Assembly: GCF_024628865.1 (NCBI RefSeq)
Contig: NZ_CP102385.1
Span: 124,001-188,000 of the forward strand
Reading direction: 5' to 3'
DNA length: 64,000 nt
From: Sphingopyxis sp. DBS4
Lineage (GTDB): Bacteria; Pseudomonadota; Alphaproteobacteria; Sphingomonadales; Sphingomonadaceae
Shown here one piece after another: positions 52,052 to 61,511 of the stretch. The notes under the pieces were generated by a model. That model did no database searches, had not been told where the DNA came from, and was given only the letters and a program-made list of their open reading frames with translations. The position numbers and the translations under genes are program-made. The stretch's first letter is position 1; the number at the start of each line of letters is the position of its first letter.

Positions 52052-53500
52052 TCAGGGCCGCAAACCTTGCGCCGACAAGGCGCGTGAGAAGTTGAGCGAT
52101 GCCGCCATCCCGGGAGCCATGCGCGTTTGCAGCGTACTTTCGATCATCATCGCGCGATCGACGATTTCGAACGTGCGGGTAACGCGCTGGTTCACCGTGC
52201 TTTCACGTTCGAACAACCGCTGCCGCACACGCGCGAGTTGCTCATTGAACTGCCTCAGGTTCTCCGAGTCTGCCTGATTGCTGTTGTTCGATTGGCCGGC
52301 GGCAACCTGGTCGAGCATTCGCTGGACGATCGAATTGAGAAGATCGATCGCCGTGACTTCCGCAAGCGAATTGAGTTCGCCCGGTGAAAGATTGAAGCCG
52401 GATGCGGCTTGCACGGCGACAACCTTGTACAGCGGGATGCTGGCGATACCGAGAAGGTTCTTCTCTTCCGTCGTCAGCGCCGCGTTGGTGCGAACCTTAT
52501 CACTCATCGACTGGATGAGAGCTGCAACGCGCGGGCGGAGCGCTGTTCCTCCCAGCGCGGGGATAGTGCGCTTGCTCGGGCCCAGGCACTTGTCCGTTTC
52601 GTCGCAGCCGAGCACATCGATCGCCTTGTCGCCATCGAGGAGCGCATCCAGGATCGCGGGATCGCCCTCGCCGCGATAAATGATCGGCAGCGGATCATTG
52701 TCGGAAGGCCGCTTGCCGACGACGATCGTCCCGGTCAGCGTCATCACCAACTCGCGCATCTGACGATCGGCACTCTCCAGCGGAGATTGCTTGATCATGT
52801 CCCAGGCATAATTCTTGGGTCCGGGGGTCATTGCTGCCAGCGAAGGATCGGTGTTGGAATTGATCGTCGACGATCTTTCACCGCCGTTGCCGCATCCACG
52901 ACGCGACTTCGCCCAGTCAGAGAACCGACCGGCTGACGTGCCGATCGATTGACAGATACGATCTTCGGCCGCGTCGACCTTCGGCCAGACGGCGCCGACA
53001 GCCGCGGCGGCCGCCTCGCAGCTCTGCATGTTGAACTGGTTCACCTTGTTGGCGATGTCCTGGAGCTGGTCCATGACGCCCCCGATTTGCGGGCTGATGC
53101 TGTCGATCGCGAGCTTGAAAGCGAAACCGATCGCGTTGTTAGCGATCGCCTTCAGGTTCGCGACGAACTCGGACATATTGATGAACGAAAAAGAGCCCGA
53201 GAAAATATCGATACCGCCGCAGCCGGCGCGAACCTTCGGGAGCTGGATGTTCGCAGGGTAAACGCTCTTTTGCGGGAATCGTGCCCAGACCGAGCCCAGC
53301 GAATAATAGCCGGCTGACTGGCCCTGATAGGCCGTGGCACCGGTGGCGTTCGCCGAAGCGCCCATATCGTTGAAAAAGTCGCTCATTTCGTCGCCGACGC
53401 CAGCCTGTGCCGGCGCTGCCGCCACCGACAGGGCAATGACGCCTATACTGATGCGCGAGACTGCCACGCGGATCCGCGCGATGAATGTGATTGCGGTCAT
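52052..53500 (-). CDS. traH: TraH conjugal transfer protein
   Basis: A 482-aa secreted protein with signal peptide (IGVIALSVAAAPAQAGVGDE). VRAGCGGIDIFSGSFSFINM is the hallmark TraH segment, and SCEAAAAAVG and conserved cysteines follow. TraH is a periplasmic/outer-membrane component of F-type pilus extension. The start shares one base with the TraF stop (TGATG). Confidence 0.92.
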   Translation of the reverse strand: MTAITFIARIRVAVSRISIGVIALSVAAAPAQAGVGDEMSDFFNDMGASANATGATAYQGQSAGYYSLGSVWARFPQKSVYPANIQLPKVRAGCGGIDIFSGSFSFINMSEFVANLKAIANNAIGFAFKLAIDSISPQIGGVMDQLQDIANKVNQFNMQSCEAAAAAVGAVWPKVDAAEDRICQSIGTSAGRFSDWAKSRRGCGNGGERSSTINSNTDPSLAAMTPGPKNYAWDMIKQSPLESADRQMRELVMTLTGTIVVGKRPSDNDPLPIIYRGEGDPAILDALLDGDKAIDVLGCDETDKCLGPSKRTIPALGGTALRPRVAALIQSMSDKVRTNAALTTEEKNLLGIASIPLYKVVAVQAASGFNLSPGELNSLAEVTAIDLLNSIVQRMLDQVAAGQSNNSNQADSENLRQFNEQLARVRQRLFERESTVNQRVTRTFEIVDRAMMIESTLQTRMAPGMAASLNFSRALSAQGLRP

Positions 53501-54360
53501 CAGAAGTCGCTCCCAACTTTGGTGCTCGTGAGCGTGAAAATGCGTTCGGTGATTTCGTCGGCCGACAATATGCCCGTGCCGATCGGGATGGGGCGCCGAT
53601 TCACAGTGTCGTAGAGCACGAGTGCCGGCGTTGCCTTCGAGGTCAGACCCATCTTGGCGTGTTGACCGACGTCGACGACATAATTGGGGAACACGCCGTT
53701 CGGACCGCCGTCCATCGACACCGCGACGACATTGAAGCCGCTGCTTGTCGCAAGCGATTTCAGGATCGGAGCGAAGATGTCACACGCGCCGCAGCTCTGC
53801 GCGTAGAAATAGAAAATCCCGTAACGGCGCGAGAGGTTGCGAAGCGCTGCTTCCTGCTCGGCTTTGCGATTATCGATCCATGCGCGCTTCGCGAGCGTCG
53901 ATACCGGGCGCTGCAGCGTGTAGTCCAATTCGGGATTCTGCCACATCGTGCGCTGCCAAACGTCGGAGAATGTCGACGCCCGATCGAGCTGTTCGCGCTG
54001 GAAACGAATATAGGCGGTAACATTCTGCTCCGAGGGCTCGAGGATCGCTCGTGCCTTCAGCTCGTCTAGCTGCTTGCTGATCGCCGCCAGTCGTTCGCTG
54101 GCAGCCGCGGAAGCAACTGCCGGCGCCGGTTTAATACTCGGCCGCGGTTTCGGCTTGTCACAATAGAACCAGGTCCCGAGTTTCCGTGCGCCACAGTAGA
54201 AATCTTGATTGGGAACCTCGTCTGTCGCACCCGTCGTTGGCTCTTCGGCCGAGGTCTGCGACGCACCTGAATCGGAGCTGAGTTTTCCATGGACGGGTGC
54301 ACCGGCAACGATATGAGATGCTCCGGCCAGCGCAATCACGCAGCGGATCGCCGTGTTCAT
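53500..54360 (-). CDS. traF: TraF, thioredoxin-like conjugative pilus assembly protein
   Basis: A 286-aa periplasmic protein with a short signal sequence (MNTAIRCVIALAGASHIVAG). The thioredoxin domain holds YGIFYFYAQSCGACDIFAPI with the intact C-x-x-C, unlike F-plasmid TraF, which has lost it. It probably helps form disulfides in the cysteine-rich TraN, TraH and TraU. The start at 54360 is preferred over one at 54384 that would overlap traN. Confidence 0.9.
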   Translation of the reverse strand: MNTAIRCVIALAGASHIVAGAPVHGKLSSDSGASQTSAEEPTTGATDEVPNQDFYCGARKLGTWFYCDKPKPRPSIKPAPAVASAAASERLAAISKQLDELKARAILEPSEQNVTAYIRFQREQLDRASTFSDVWQRTMWQNPELDYTLQRPVSTLAKRAWIDNRKAEQEAALRNLSRRYGIFYFYAQSCGACDIFAPILKSLATSSGFNVVAVSMDGGPNGVFPNYVVDVGQHAKMGLTSKATPALVLYDTVNRRPIPIGTGILSADEITERIFTLTSTKVGSDF

Positions 54361-54364
54361 CCTG

Positions 54365-57300
54365 TCAATTCCCTCCCGGTCCATGCTGTTTGTAATAGGC
54401 GTCGATCTTCGCCTGAATGTCGCTCGCCATCTGCGCTTCGTCGGGCAGTTTCACAGCCTCGAGAAAATCCGCATAGATGTCCGAGAAGTCCATTTTGCTG
54501 AGGTCGAGGCGCGAGAATTCCTCGACGGTGAAGCCTTTGCATTGCTCCTCCTTCGGTTTGTCCCACGGCTTGTTGATTTGCGGCCGCCCCTGCTCCTGCA
54601 GGATGCGCGTCAGCTTCGATTCAAAGCAGCAATAGGCTTTCCGCTTCGTCTGGCAGACGCCGAGGAAACTCGACGAACAATAGCTTCCGATCGAGACGCA
54701 AAGCCCAAGGCGATCCTTCACATCGAGCTGCTTTTCTTCATTCGAGCAAAGGAACGTCGTCAGGAACTGGGTAGCAACGCCGGCCAGAGCCGCCGGACCT
54801 CCACTGAGCCCCGCCCAGGCGGCCGCAGCGGCGACACCGCCCGAGAACAAACCCGACACCTTGCCGGCGCAACAGTTGACCAGACCGAACACGGGCTTGT
54901 GACAAGTTTCGCGTGTTCCTTTGAACAAGCCCAACGTGTCGGGGTCGAATTCCTTGCCGACCTGGTCGATCGCGCCCATCGCAACCAGCGCATCCTTGAA
55001 CTCGTTCGAGGCTTCATCCTCGATCTCGCTGCAGCTCCCGTTGATGCAATACATCGAACCGCCGCAGACATATTCCTTCACATCGGTCGGCGGCGAATTC
55101 GGAATGGGGCATTTGAACGTCCGCTCCATGACCTTGCACGGGCCATTCGGTTCTTCGTCGAGACAGGTATCGCGCACATGGCTGCATTTCGGATTGGCCT
55201 CGAGCTCGGCGCATTCGCTCTGGCCAGCACTCTCGCCATAGCAAGTTCCATTCTGCTCGGTGGCTCCCGGGGGGCAAACCATCGTGACGGTAGCCGGCAA
55301 CGACAACGTCATCGAACAGGTCGTACCCGAGAGCGTGTAATTCGCGGGACAGCTATAATTGGGCTGCGCGGGATACGTCTTGGTGCAGGTCGTACCCGAC
55401 AGCGTGAAGTCAGTCGGGCAGCTATAATTCGGCGTCGCCGGCTGCGTTTCCGTCTTGCTGCACATATTGCCGCTGAGGCTGTACCCCGACGGGCAGGAAT
55501 AGATCGGCGTCGCGGGCTGGGAGAGCACAGACCGACACTTGTCGCCCTGGACCTGCCAACCCGACGGACAGCTGTAGGTGACGTCTGCCGGCTGTGCGAG
55601 GTCGATCGTGCAGACCGAGCCCGACAGCGACCCGCCATTCGGGCAGCTGTATGTGACCGTCGCGCTTGATTCGTCGGTCCGCGAACAGGTCGTGCCGGAG
55701 AGGTTATAGCCGGAAGGACAATAATAGACCGGGCTCGCTGCCGTCGACGTGACGATAGTGCAGGTCGTTCCGTTCAAGGTGCCCCCGTTGGGGCAGGTAT
55801 GCGTGACCGTCGCCGGCAACGAGCTGCTCGTATTGCAGATGTTGCCCGCAAGCGTGCCGCCACTCGGACAGCTATAGGTAACCGTCGCGGGGCTGCTCGA
55901 GCTCGTCTGGCAATTCGTACCATTGAGCGTTCCGCCGTTCGGACAACTATAGGAAACCGTGCCGGGAGTTGCTGAAACCATCGTGCACATCGAGCCTTCG
56001 ACGACATAGGCGCCGGGGCAGGTGTAATTGACTTTCGGGTGGAAGAAGCACTTCGTGCCCGAATAGCCTTGCGCCTTGCCTTCCTTGTAGAAGCCGATCC
56101 AGCCAGTCGGACAAGTCTTGCCCGTCTTTGCGAAACCGCAGTAGGGGGCATTTTCAAAGGTATAGAGATCCATCGGCAAGGCCCAGCCGCTGCACTGGTA
56201 GACCGGCGTGCCCGGCGTCTGGGACGTTGTCATGCAGTTCGTGCCGTTGAGCGTACCACCGTTGGGGCAGCTATAGCTGGCGGTCGCCGCATAACTTCCC
56301 GAGGTGACGCATTCGGTCCCCTGCAGCGTGCCTCCATTCGGACAGCTGTAATTGGGCGTAGCGCCATAGCTTCCGGTTGCCGTGCAGGTCGTACCCGAAA
56401 GTGTATAACCAGACGGGCAGCTGTAGTTCGGAACAGCCGTATAGGTTCCGGTCTGCGTGCACGTCGTGCCGTTCAGATCATAACCTGCCGGGCAAGTGTA
56501 ATAGACATCAGCCGGCTGCGAGAGCGTCCGCGAACAGGTTGTGCCGGAGAGATTATAGCCAGCCGGACAGCTATAGCTTGCCGTAGCGGCGTAGGTCGAT
56601 TTCGACCGGCAAGTGGTTCCTTCCAGCACATAGCCTGCAGGGCAATTATAGTTGGGCGTCGCCGATTGCTCGAGCGTCCGGACGCAACGATCTCCCTCGA
56701 GCATATAGTCTGCAGGGCAGCTGTAGCCGGTAATGACCGCCGGTTCGGTCGTCGTCCGAACGCAATTCGTCCCCTGCAGCGAAAAGCCCGCGGGACAGCT
56801 ATGGCTCGACACCGAAGCGGGCTGAGTGACCACGCACGTCGTGCCTTGCAGCACACCGCCATCCGGACAGGTATAGGTCACATCGGCGGGTTGCGTCAGG
56901 GTCTTCGAACAGGTCCGGCCAACGAGGGTATAGCCATCGGGACAGCTCAACTCCTCGACGCGATCGGGCGTCGTCACGGTTACGCCGACATCGCAGGTCG
57001 CGTCATAATAATCCTGCTTTTCGCCGACTTTGACTTCTTCGCAGGTTCCCGGCGTATTGCTGATGTTTTCGCCGAGCTCCGAGCTCCCGGCGTTTTCGTT
57101 GATCTCTTCGCCCTTTTTGATGATGTCTTCAAAGGACGACGGGTCGACGGTCGCGCGATTCGCACCGGCTCCCATCATGACTTCCCACGCCTCGTTCCCG
57201 ACGGCCGTGCCGCCGGCGGAGTTCAAGGCACCGTCATCGCTCCCAAAGAGATTCGACAGATCGCTTGGGGCGGTGGAGTACCCGGGGATGACGTCGCCGT

Positions 57301-57541
57301 TGACTTCCTGATCCGGGATCGAGGCTGCGCCTTCTTTGCCCGACTTGGCGAAGGCTTCGCCGTCTTTCTGCGCAGAAGTGATGTCGCCAGATGGAGCGGT
57401 TTGCGCCCGAACGACGGGCATCGGACCAACGACCATTGAAAGCGCGGCCACGATCGCGACCATCGAGCGGCTGAAGCGACGGCCAAGACCGAGAGTTCCA
57501 GCGTTCTGATCGATTGCGGCACCATTCACAGCATCGGTCAT
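54365..57541 (-). CDS. traN: TraN outer-membrane mating-pair stabilisation protein with expanded cysteine repeats
   Basis: A 1058-aa protein. A hydrophobic leader (FSRSMVAIVAALSMVVGPMP) ends at VRAQ. From about residue 195 to 760 there are roughly 20 tandem units of 22-25 residues of the type YSCPSGYTLSGTTC, each with two cysteines, interrupted once by a GWALPMDLYTFENAPYCGF segment. The remaining 300 residues are the usual TraN region with many cysteines (ECAELEANPKCSHVRDTCLD, ...FGLVNCCAGK). F TraN is near 600 aa; this one is enlarged by the repeats. TraN contacts recipient surface receptors during mating. It overlaps trbC by ATGA. Confidence 0.9.
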   Translation of the reverse strand: MTDAVNGAAIDQNAGTLGLGRRFSRSMVAIVAALSMVVGPMPVVRAQTAPSGDITSAQKDGEAFAKSGKEGAASIPDQEVNGDVIPGYSTAPSDLSNLFGSDDGALNSAGGTAVGNEAWEVMMGAGANRATVDPSSFEDIIKKGEEINENAGSSELGENISNTPGTCEEVKVGEKQDYYDATCDVGVTVTTPDRVEELSCPDGYTLVGRTCSKTLTQPADVTYTCPDGGVLQGTTCVVTQPASVSSHSCPAGFSLQGTNCVRTTTEPAVITGYSCPADYMLEGDRCVRTLEQSATPNYNCPAGYVLEGTTCRSKSTYAATASYSCPAGYNLSGTTCSRTLSQPADVYYTCPAGYDLNGTTCTQTGTYTAVPNYSCPSGYTLSGTTCTATGSYGATPNYSCPNGGTLQGTECVTSGSYAATASYSCPNGGTLNGTNCMTTSQTPGTPVYQCSGWALPMDLYTFENAPYCGFAKTGKTCPTGWIGFYKEGKAQGYSGTKCFFHPKVNYTCPGAYVVEGSMCTMVSATPGTVSYSCPNGGTLNGTNCQTSSSSPATVTYSCPSGGTLAGNICNTSSSLPATVTHTCPNGGTLNGTTCTIVTSTAASPVYYCPSGYNLSGTTCSRTDESSATVTYSCPNGGSLSGSVCTIDLAQPADVTYSCPSGWQVQGDKCRSVLSQPATPIYSCPSGYSLSGNMCSKTETQPATPNYSCPTDFTLSGTTCTKTYPAQPNYSCPANYTLSGTTCSMTLSLPATVTMVCPPGATEQNGTCYGESAGQSECAELEANPKCSHVRDTCLDEEPNGPCKVMERTFKCPIPNSPPTDVKEYVCGGSMYCINGSCSEIEDEASNEFKDALVAMGAIDQVGKEFDPDTLGLFKGTRETCHKPVFGLVNCCAGKVSGLFSGGVAAAAAWAGLSGGPAALAGVATQFLTTFLCSNEEKQLDVKDRLGLCVSIGSYCSSSFLGVCQTKRKAYCCFESKLTRILQEQGRPQINKPWDKPKEEQCKGFTVEEFSRLDLSKMDFSDIYADFLEAVKLPDEAQMASDIQAKIDAYYKQHGPGGN

Positions 57542-58308
57542 GACCCCTGCCCCCTCTTCAGCCGGGAAAGTGCCTGGCCCGCGATCGCCGATCCCGGGCC
57601 CCGCCCGTTCACAAAGGTCTCCAGCGCATATTCGAGCGGCACGTTGCCGGTCATCCGGTCAAAGGGCGGAACCGTCGTTCTGCAGTCGAAGCCGTCGCAC
57701 AGTTCGAAATCGGAGGTGACGACGACGATCGCCGGCACGGCCGTCACATCGAACGCGCGGAACAGTCGCGGGTCGATCCCGATGCTGCCATAGGCGTCCT
57801 GGTTATCGACCACCTTCATGATGCCCTGCTGAAAGGCTTTCATGGAGTTGCCGGGGAACCCGTTGAAGACAACAGTGCCGCCAACCTTCGCGGTATCGCG
57901 AATGAGCTTCTTCAAACTCTGTTCGGGCATCGACAACGACGCGAAGACGATGAGCTGGGGCGCGCCCTTGTCGCTCGCCTCGAGATCGGTCGACGCGGCA
58001 AGCATTTGGTCGAAATCGATCGGACCCGTTGGTCCGCCGCCAAGCACACCCTTGTTCTCAGCCAGATTGCGGTTGCCGGCGTCGGCAGCATCCTTCGCCT
58101 CTGCCCGCATCTCATCACCGCGGCGCGAGACCTCGCGGATGAGCGCTTCCGCATCTGCATCGGCCGCTTCACCGCGACCAATAATCTGCTGAATGTCGAG
58201 ACCCTCGACGTTCTGCGCGAGCGCAATGCCGCCACCGCAAACCGACAGGATCGCGACGCCGGCAAAGAACTTCCCTTTTCCGGAAAGGTTTTTCAAAGGA
58301 CGCAGCAA
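57538..58308 (-). CDS. trbC: TrbC, F-type pilus assembly protein
   Basis: A 256-aa periplasmic protein. GAPQLIVFASLSMPEQSLKK, then GGTVVFNGFPGNSM and GIDPRLFRAFDVTAVPAIVV are the TrbC thioredoxin-like core. I infer a TTG start at 58308 because GGAGGAAG lies 5 nt upstream and a leader (GKFFAGVAILSVCGGGIALA) follows; there is no ATG or GTG in a good place. The start overlaps the end of traU. Confidence 0.88.
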   Translation of the reverse strand: MLRPLKNLSGKGKFFAGVAILSVCGGGIALAQNVEGLDIQQIIGRGEAADADAEALIREVSRRGDEMRAEAKDAADAGNRNLAENKGVLGGGPTGPIDFDQMLAASTDLEASDKGAPQLIVFASLSMPEQSLKKLIRDTAKVGGTVVFNGFPGNSMKAFQQGIMKVVDNQDAYGSIGIDPRLFRAFDVTAVPAIVVVTSDFELCDGFDCRTTVPPFDRMTGNVPLEYALETFVNGRGPGSAIAGQALSRLKRGQGS

Positions 58309-59357
58309 TTTCGCTTCCTCCAAACAAGATAGCCCATGTCTTCGCCAACGGCGGGATAGGTGTTGCCGGATCCCGGCTTCATGTCGGAGGCGCCGATCGG
58401 CGGGCAGGCCCAGCGTCCCTTCACCATCGGCGACGGCACCGTGGCCTGGAACCGATATTGCTGCTTCTTCATGATCGGCATGATGTATTTGCCGCAGAGC
58501 CCCTTCTTGCCCATCGTCCCCCACGCGATACCTTGCCGATGAAGCTTGAAGGCGAAGCGCGACAGTGCGAGCCGGCTCGACTGGACGTGGCCGATGTGCG
58601 CGGAGATGTTTCCGTTCATCGGATACATCGGCCCGAGGCAGCCAGCGCACCAGAAGAGCGGATCCAGCGGAAGTTTACCGGTGGCGGCGCCACAGTCTGC
58701 CGCGCACGCCGTTTGCGCGAGCGGATTGGCGAAGAGCGCGACTTCCGGATTGATCAGCGCCGTCAGCGTATCATCCTGCCAGAGCGGGTCGATTTCGGTG
58801 ACATAGGCGATGTCGAACGACGACTGCTCGAGGCAGGCGACATCCGTGAGGAGCTCCATCCAGTAGAGCAGCGGATAGACATACCAATGGACATGCCATT
58901 TCGCGCCGCGATCATGTCCGTCGACGCTATCCGCCGCGCGGCCGTGGCCGATATTGAACCCCGGCGAAATCTTCTTGCCGCCGAGACTCGCAAAGCACCA
59001 CGGCTTCATCGTGACATCGGCAAGGCGGACCGGCTCCCAAAAGCCCATCGCTACGCCAATGCGCGGGAGCGGCGACCCGCAAGCGCAGATCGGGAGATCG
59101 GGATTGTCCGTGTCGGGACGATCCGACGGCATGATCTTCAGGCCCCCCACCGACAACGGAAACAGGCAGGACCAGCAGACGTCCGTGATGGGGTTCACGA
59201 ACTTGCCCGTACACTTGCCCGGGGTTCCGTCGATCCCCGCCGCCCCAGCGGTTGCCGGCGCAAGGATTGCGAAGGTCAGCGCCGCGAGCGCGGCGCGAAC
59301 AGACGTGCGAGCGGCCCGGACGACTCCGCCAACAGATTTGGAGAGGCGGCAGCTCAT
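58293..59357 (-). CDS. traU: TraU conjugal transfer protein
   Basis: A 354-aa exported protein with leader (AALTFAILAPATAGAAGIDG). CTGKFVNPITDVCWSCLFPL and later MGFWEPVRLADVTMKPWCF are conserved TraU blocks; it ends MGYLVWRKRNCCVL. TraU is a cysteine-rich periplasmic protein required for DNA transfer. ATGA overlap with traW upstream. Confidence 0.92.
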   Translation of the reverse strand: MSCRLSKSVGGVVRAARTSVRAALAALTFAILAPATAGAAGIDGTPGKCTGKFVNPITDVCWSCLFPLSVGGLKIMPSDRPDTDNPDLPICACGSPLPRIGVAMGFWEPVRLADVTMKPWCFASLGGKKISPGFNIGHGRAADSVDGHDRGAKWHVHWYVYPLLYWMELLTDVACLEQSSFDIAYVTEIDPLWQDDTLTALINPEVALFANPLAQTACAADCGAATGKLPLDPLFWCAGCLGPMYPMNGNISAHIGHVQSSRLALSRFAFKLHRQGIAWGTMGKKGLCGKYIMPIMKKQQYRFQATVPSPMVKGRWACPPIGASDMKPGSGNTYPAVGEDMGYLVWRKRNCCVL

Positions 59358-60010
59358 TTGCGCCCCACACCGAGCGGGATTTCAGAAACCCGCATCGTCT
59401 TCCCGTTCGGTTCGACCACCGCCGGCACCGCTCGAATCCCGAAGCGGCCGACAAGAAAACCGCCCTGGTCGAAATAGAAGCGGCGCTGATGGGCGGTCAT
59501 CGCATCGAGCGGCGCACCCTTGACCATGACGAGCTTGGCGCCGCGGTCATCGAAGCGGCGCAGCGCCCAATTCACCTGGTCGCGGTCATCGCCGTCGATG
59601 AACACGAGCTTTTGACGGATCGTCACGAAATCCAGCGGGTTCACGCGCTGGCCCGCGCGCGCGATCACATTGCCCTTATTGTCGAGAATATCCTTGTCGA
59701 CCTGCATTGTTGGGTCGAAGATCCAGCTCCGCTCGCGAACGGCAAGGGCGATGCCGGCGACGGGACGGGGACGGCGGACCCCGGCTTCCGTGCGGCGCGT
59801 GAGTTCGGCGTTCATCCGTTCGATGCCGCCGCTCGCCTCGAGCGTGCGAAGCTTCTGCTCGATCGTGCGCAGAAGATCGGGCTCGGAAATCCGGAACACC
59901 GCAACCTGCTGACCATAATCCTTCGCGCTGGCGCTAGGCATAGATGCAAAGAGAGCGAACGGCACAAGCCCAGCGGCGAACGCAGCATGGCGACGGGCGG
60001 CGCGCGTCAT
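59354..60010 (-). CDS. traW: TraW conjugal transfer protein
   Basis: A 218-aa protein with signal peptide (FAAGLVPFALFASMPSASAK). SWIFDPTMQVDKDILDNKGN and RVNPLDFVTIRQKLVFIDGD are standard TraW segments; the C-terminus VGRFGIRAVPAVVE resembles the TrbC/TraW shared domain. The ATG at 60010 overlaps the upstream stop (ATGA); upstream in-frame starts are less likely. Confidence 0.9.
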   Translation of the reverse strand: MTRAARRHAAFAAGLVPFALFASMPSASAKDYGQQVAVFRISEPDLLRTIEQKLRTLEASGGIERMNAELTRRTEAGVRRPRPVAGIALAVRERSWIFDPTMQVDKDILDNKGNVIARAGQRVNPLDFVTIRQKLVFIDGDDRDQVNWALRRFDDRGAKLVMVKGAPLDAMTAHQRRFYFDQGGFLVGRFGIRAVPAVVEPNGKTMRVSEIPLGVGRK

Positions 60011-60555
60011 AGCAGCGACCATTTCGATACTCCAACAATCTGACGGGTGCATACGAAGCCGATGGCGGCATAGCGGCTATCGAAGCCGTCGGGATGCGGG
60101 CTCCCCATGTAATAGCAGCCGCTCGGGATCACGCCCGTCGGCCCGGGAACGAGTTTCTCGCCGACCGAAGATACGGGCTTTAGCTTCCCGACCAGCTGCT
60201 CGGACGGCGCGTCGTTTCCCGCCCCCGCGGACCAGGTGACGATAACGTCCGCACCGCGATGTACGACGGTATCACCCGGCATCCCATAGACGATCTTGCC
60301 AAAGACCGGAGGTTCGGCGCCGAAATGCGAATGAACCAGCTTGTTCGACGGAGGGACGAAAAACGCCACCTCGCCCCGCTTCACCATCTTGCCGCGCTCG
60401 AAATAATAGGCCCAATTGGGGAGCGAGGGCGAACGGTTGATGAAAAACCCATGACGCTGCGCGTAGCTGTCGAGCGAGAGCCAGGCGTTAGTGGCCGCGA
60501 CGATCCCGATCGCGATCACCGTGTTGCGAAGGAAAGGCGATCGCAGCACGCGCAC
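60007..60555 (-). CDS. TraF-type S26 conjugative signal peptidase
   Basis: About 182 aa from a GTG at 60555. One transmembrane anchor (NTVIAIGIVAATNAWLSLD) precedes INRSPSLPNWAYYFERG, which holds the catalytic serine, and VFGKIVYGMPGDTVV, which holds the lysine of the S26 Ser-Lys dyad. It likely processes pilin or other transfer proteins. The reading frame continues to a GTG at 60594 inside trbI; no good ribosome site decides the start. Confidence 0.82.
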   Translation of the reverse strand: MRVLRSPFLRNTVIAIGIVAATNAWLSLDSYAQRHGFFINRSPSLPNWAYYFERGKMVKRGEVAFFVPPSNKLVHSHFGAEPPVFGKIVYGMPGDTVVHRGADVIVTWSAGAGNDAPSEQLVGKLKPVSSVGEKLVPGPTGVIPSGCYYMGSPHPDGFDSRYAAIGFVCTRQIVGVSKWSLL

Positions 60556-60559
60556 CGCG

Positions 60560-61132
60560 TCACTGCCCGCCGCCGGGCAGCAGGCCGCCGCCACCGAACA
60601 CAGGTGAGTTTGCAGCTGCCGCCGCGGGGGCCGACGGCATCAGCGCCGGCATTGCAGGCGCCGGGGCGGCGGCCGCAACGCGCGGCGGCGGATTGCGCTT
60701 GATAAATTCGCCGACCGCTGCGCGCACATCGGGAGTGATGTCCGGCATCGAGGCCGCCACCACCGCTTCGCTCACCACGATCGTTTCGCCGGCGGCCGCA
60801 CGGTCCTGAAGGGTGCGCTGCATGGCCGACATAAAATGCCGTGTGTCGGAATCGACCTGTTTTGGGCTGGCGCCCGAGCGCGCTTCCGCCATGATGAAAT
60901 CGTTGGCCATGCCGGCGAGGCTGATCGAGACGATCCGCCGTTCCTTGAGGATCATGAGCTCGCGCGTTGCCCATCCACCCCACACGAGCGCGGCAACGAG
61001 GGCCGTGCCGCCCAAAATCTGGCCCCAACTGAACCCGGCAAAACCGCGGCGGCGGGACGCTGGCGCCGCCGCGGCATCGGTCGAAGGAACAAGCGGCTCC
61101 CCACCGATCGTCAATGCGAGTTGTTCAGTCAT
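60560..61132 (-). CDS. trbI: TrbI-like F-type transfer protein
   Basis: A 190-aa protein with a single transmembrane helix near residue 40 (ILGGTALVAALVWGGWATRE), then a segment (RRIVSISLAGMANDFIMAEA) typical of F-type TrbI. The C-terminus is Ala/Pro/Gly-rich. It overlaps the upstream gene by 8 nt. TrbI affects pilus outgrowth and retraction in F. Confidence 0.75.
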   Translation of the reverse strand: MTEQLALTIGGEPLVPSTDAAAAPASRRRGFAGFSWGQILGGTALVAALVWGGWATRELMILKERRIVSISLAGMANDFIMAEARSGASPKQVDSDTRHFMSAMQRTLQDRAAAGETIVVSEAVVAASMPDITPDVRAAVGEFIKRNPPPRVAAAAPAPAMPALMPSAPAAAAANSPVFGGGGLLPGGGQ

Positions 61133-61511
61133 TGGAAATTGCCCCCTTGGCTGTAGCGGTCACCGAGAGCAGCGCCGAGCGCCGCACGATGCAGAAAAAC
61201 AGAACGAAGCCGCCAAAGAGGTGCAGAAGCAGCTCGGCGAACTCGCCGCGCCGATCGCCGTCGGCCGCGAGATAATGATTTGAGAGATTCGCCGTTTCGG
61301 CAAAAAATTGGTCGACGCTGAGATTGGCCATCAAAGCGAAGAAGCCGAGCAGAAGACCGCCGGCAGCCAGACAGTTGATCGCGAGCCAGCACGTTACCGA
61401 TACGAACGAATAGGCGATGTCCTGGAACAGCGATCGTCCGGGGATTGTACCGGGCGCTGACCGTACAGGAGTCGAGCCTGCGCCAATTGCAGATGGCTGC
61501 GCGGCGCTCAT
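61125..61511 (-). CDS. Unknown transfer-operon membrane protein
   Basis: A 128-aa protein with two to three hydrophobic segments (VTCWLAINCLAAGGLLLGFF, ELLLHLFGGFVLFFCIVRRS). It sits between traC and trbI with overlapping ends on both sides (ATGA with traC at 61508-61511). No family is recognised; the position suggests a transfer-channel component. Confidence 0.7.
   Translation of the reverse strand: MSAAQPSAIGAGSTPVRSAPGTIPGRSLFQDIAYSFVSVTCWLAINCLAAGGLLLGFFALMANLSVDQFFAETANLSNHYLAADGDRRGEFAELLLHLFGGFVLFFCIVRRSALLSVTATAKGAISND

Noticed and set aside
55250..57000. Regularly repeated DNA looking like a CRISPR or minisatellite
   Set aside because: The repeats are in frame and encode Cys-rich units of TraN without unrelated spacers.
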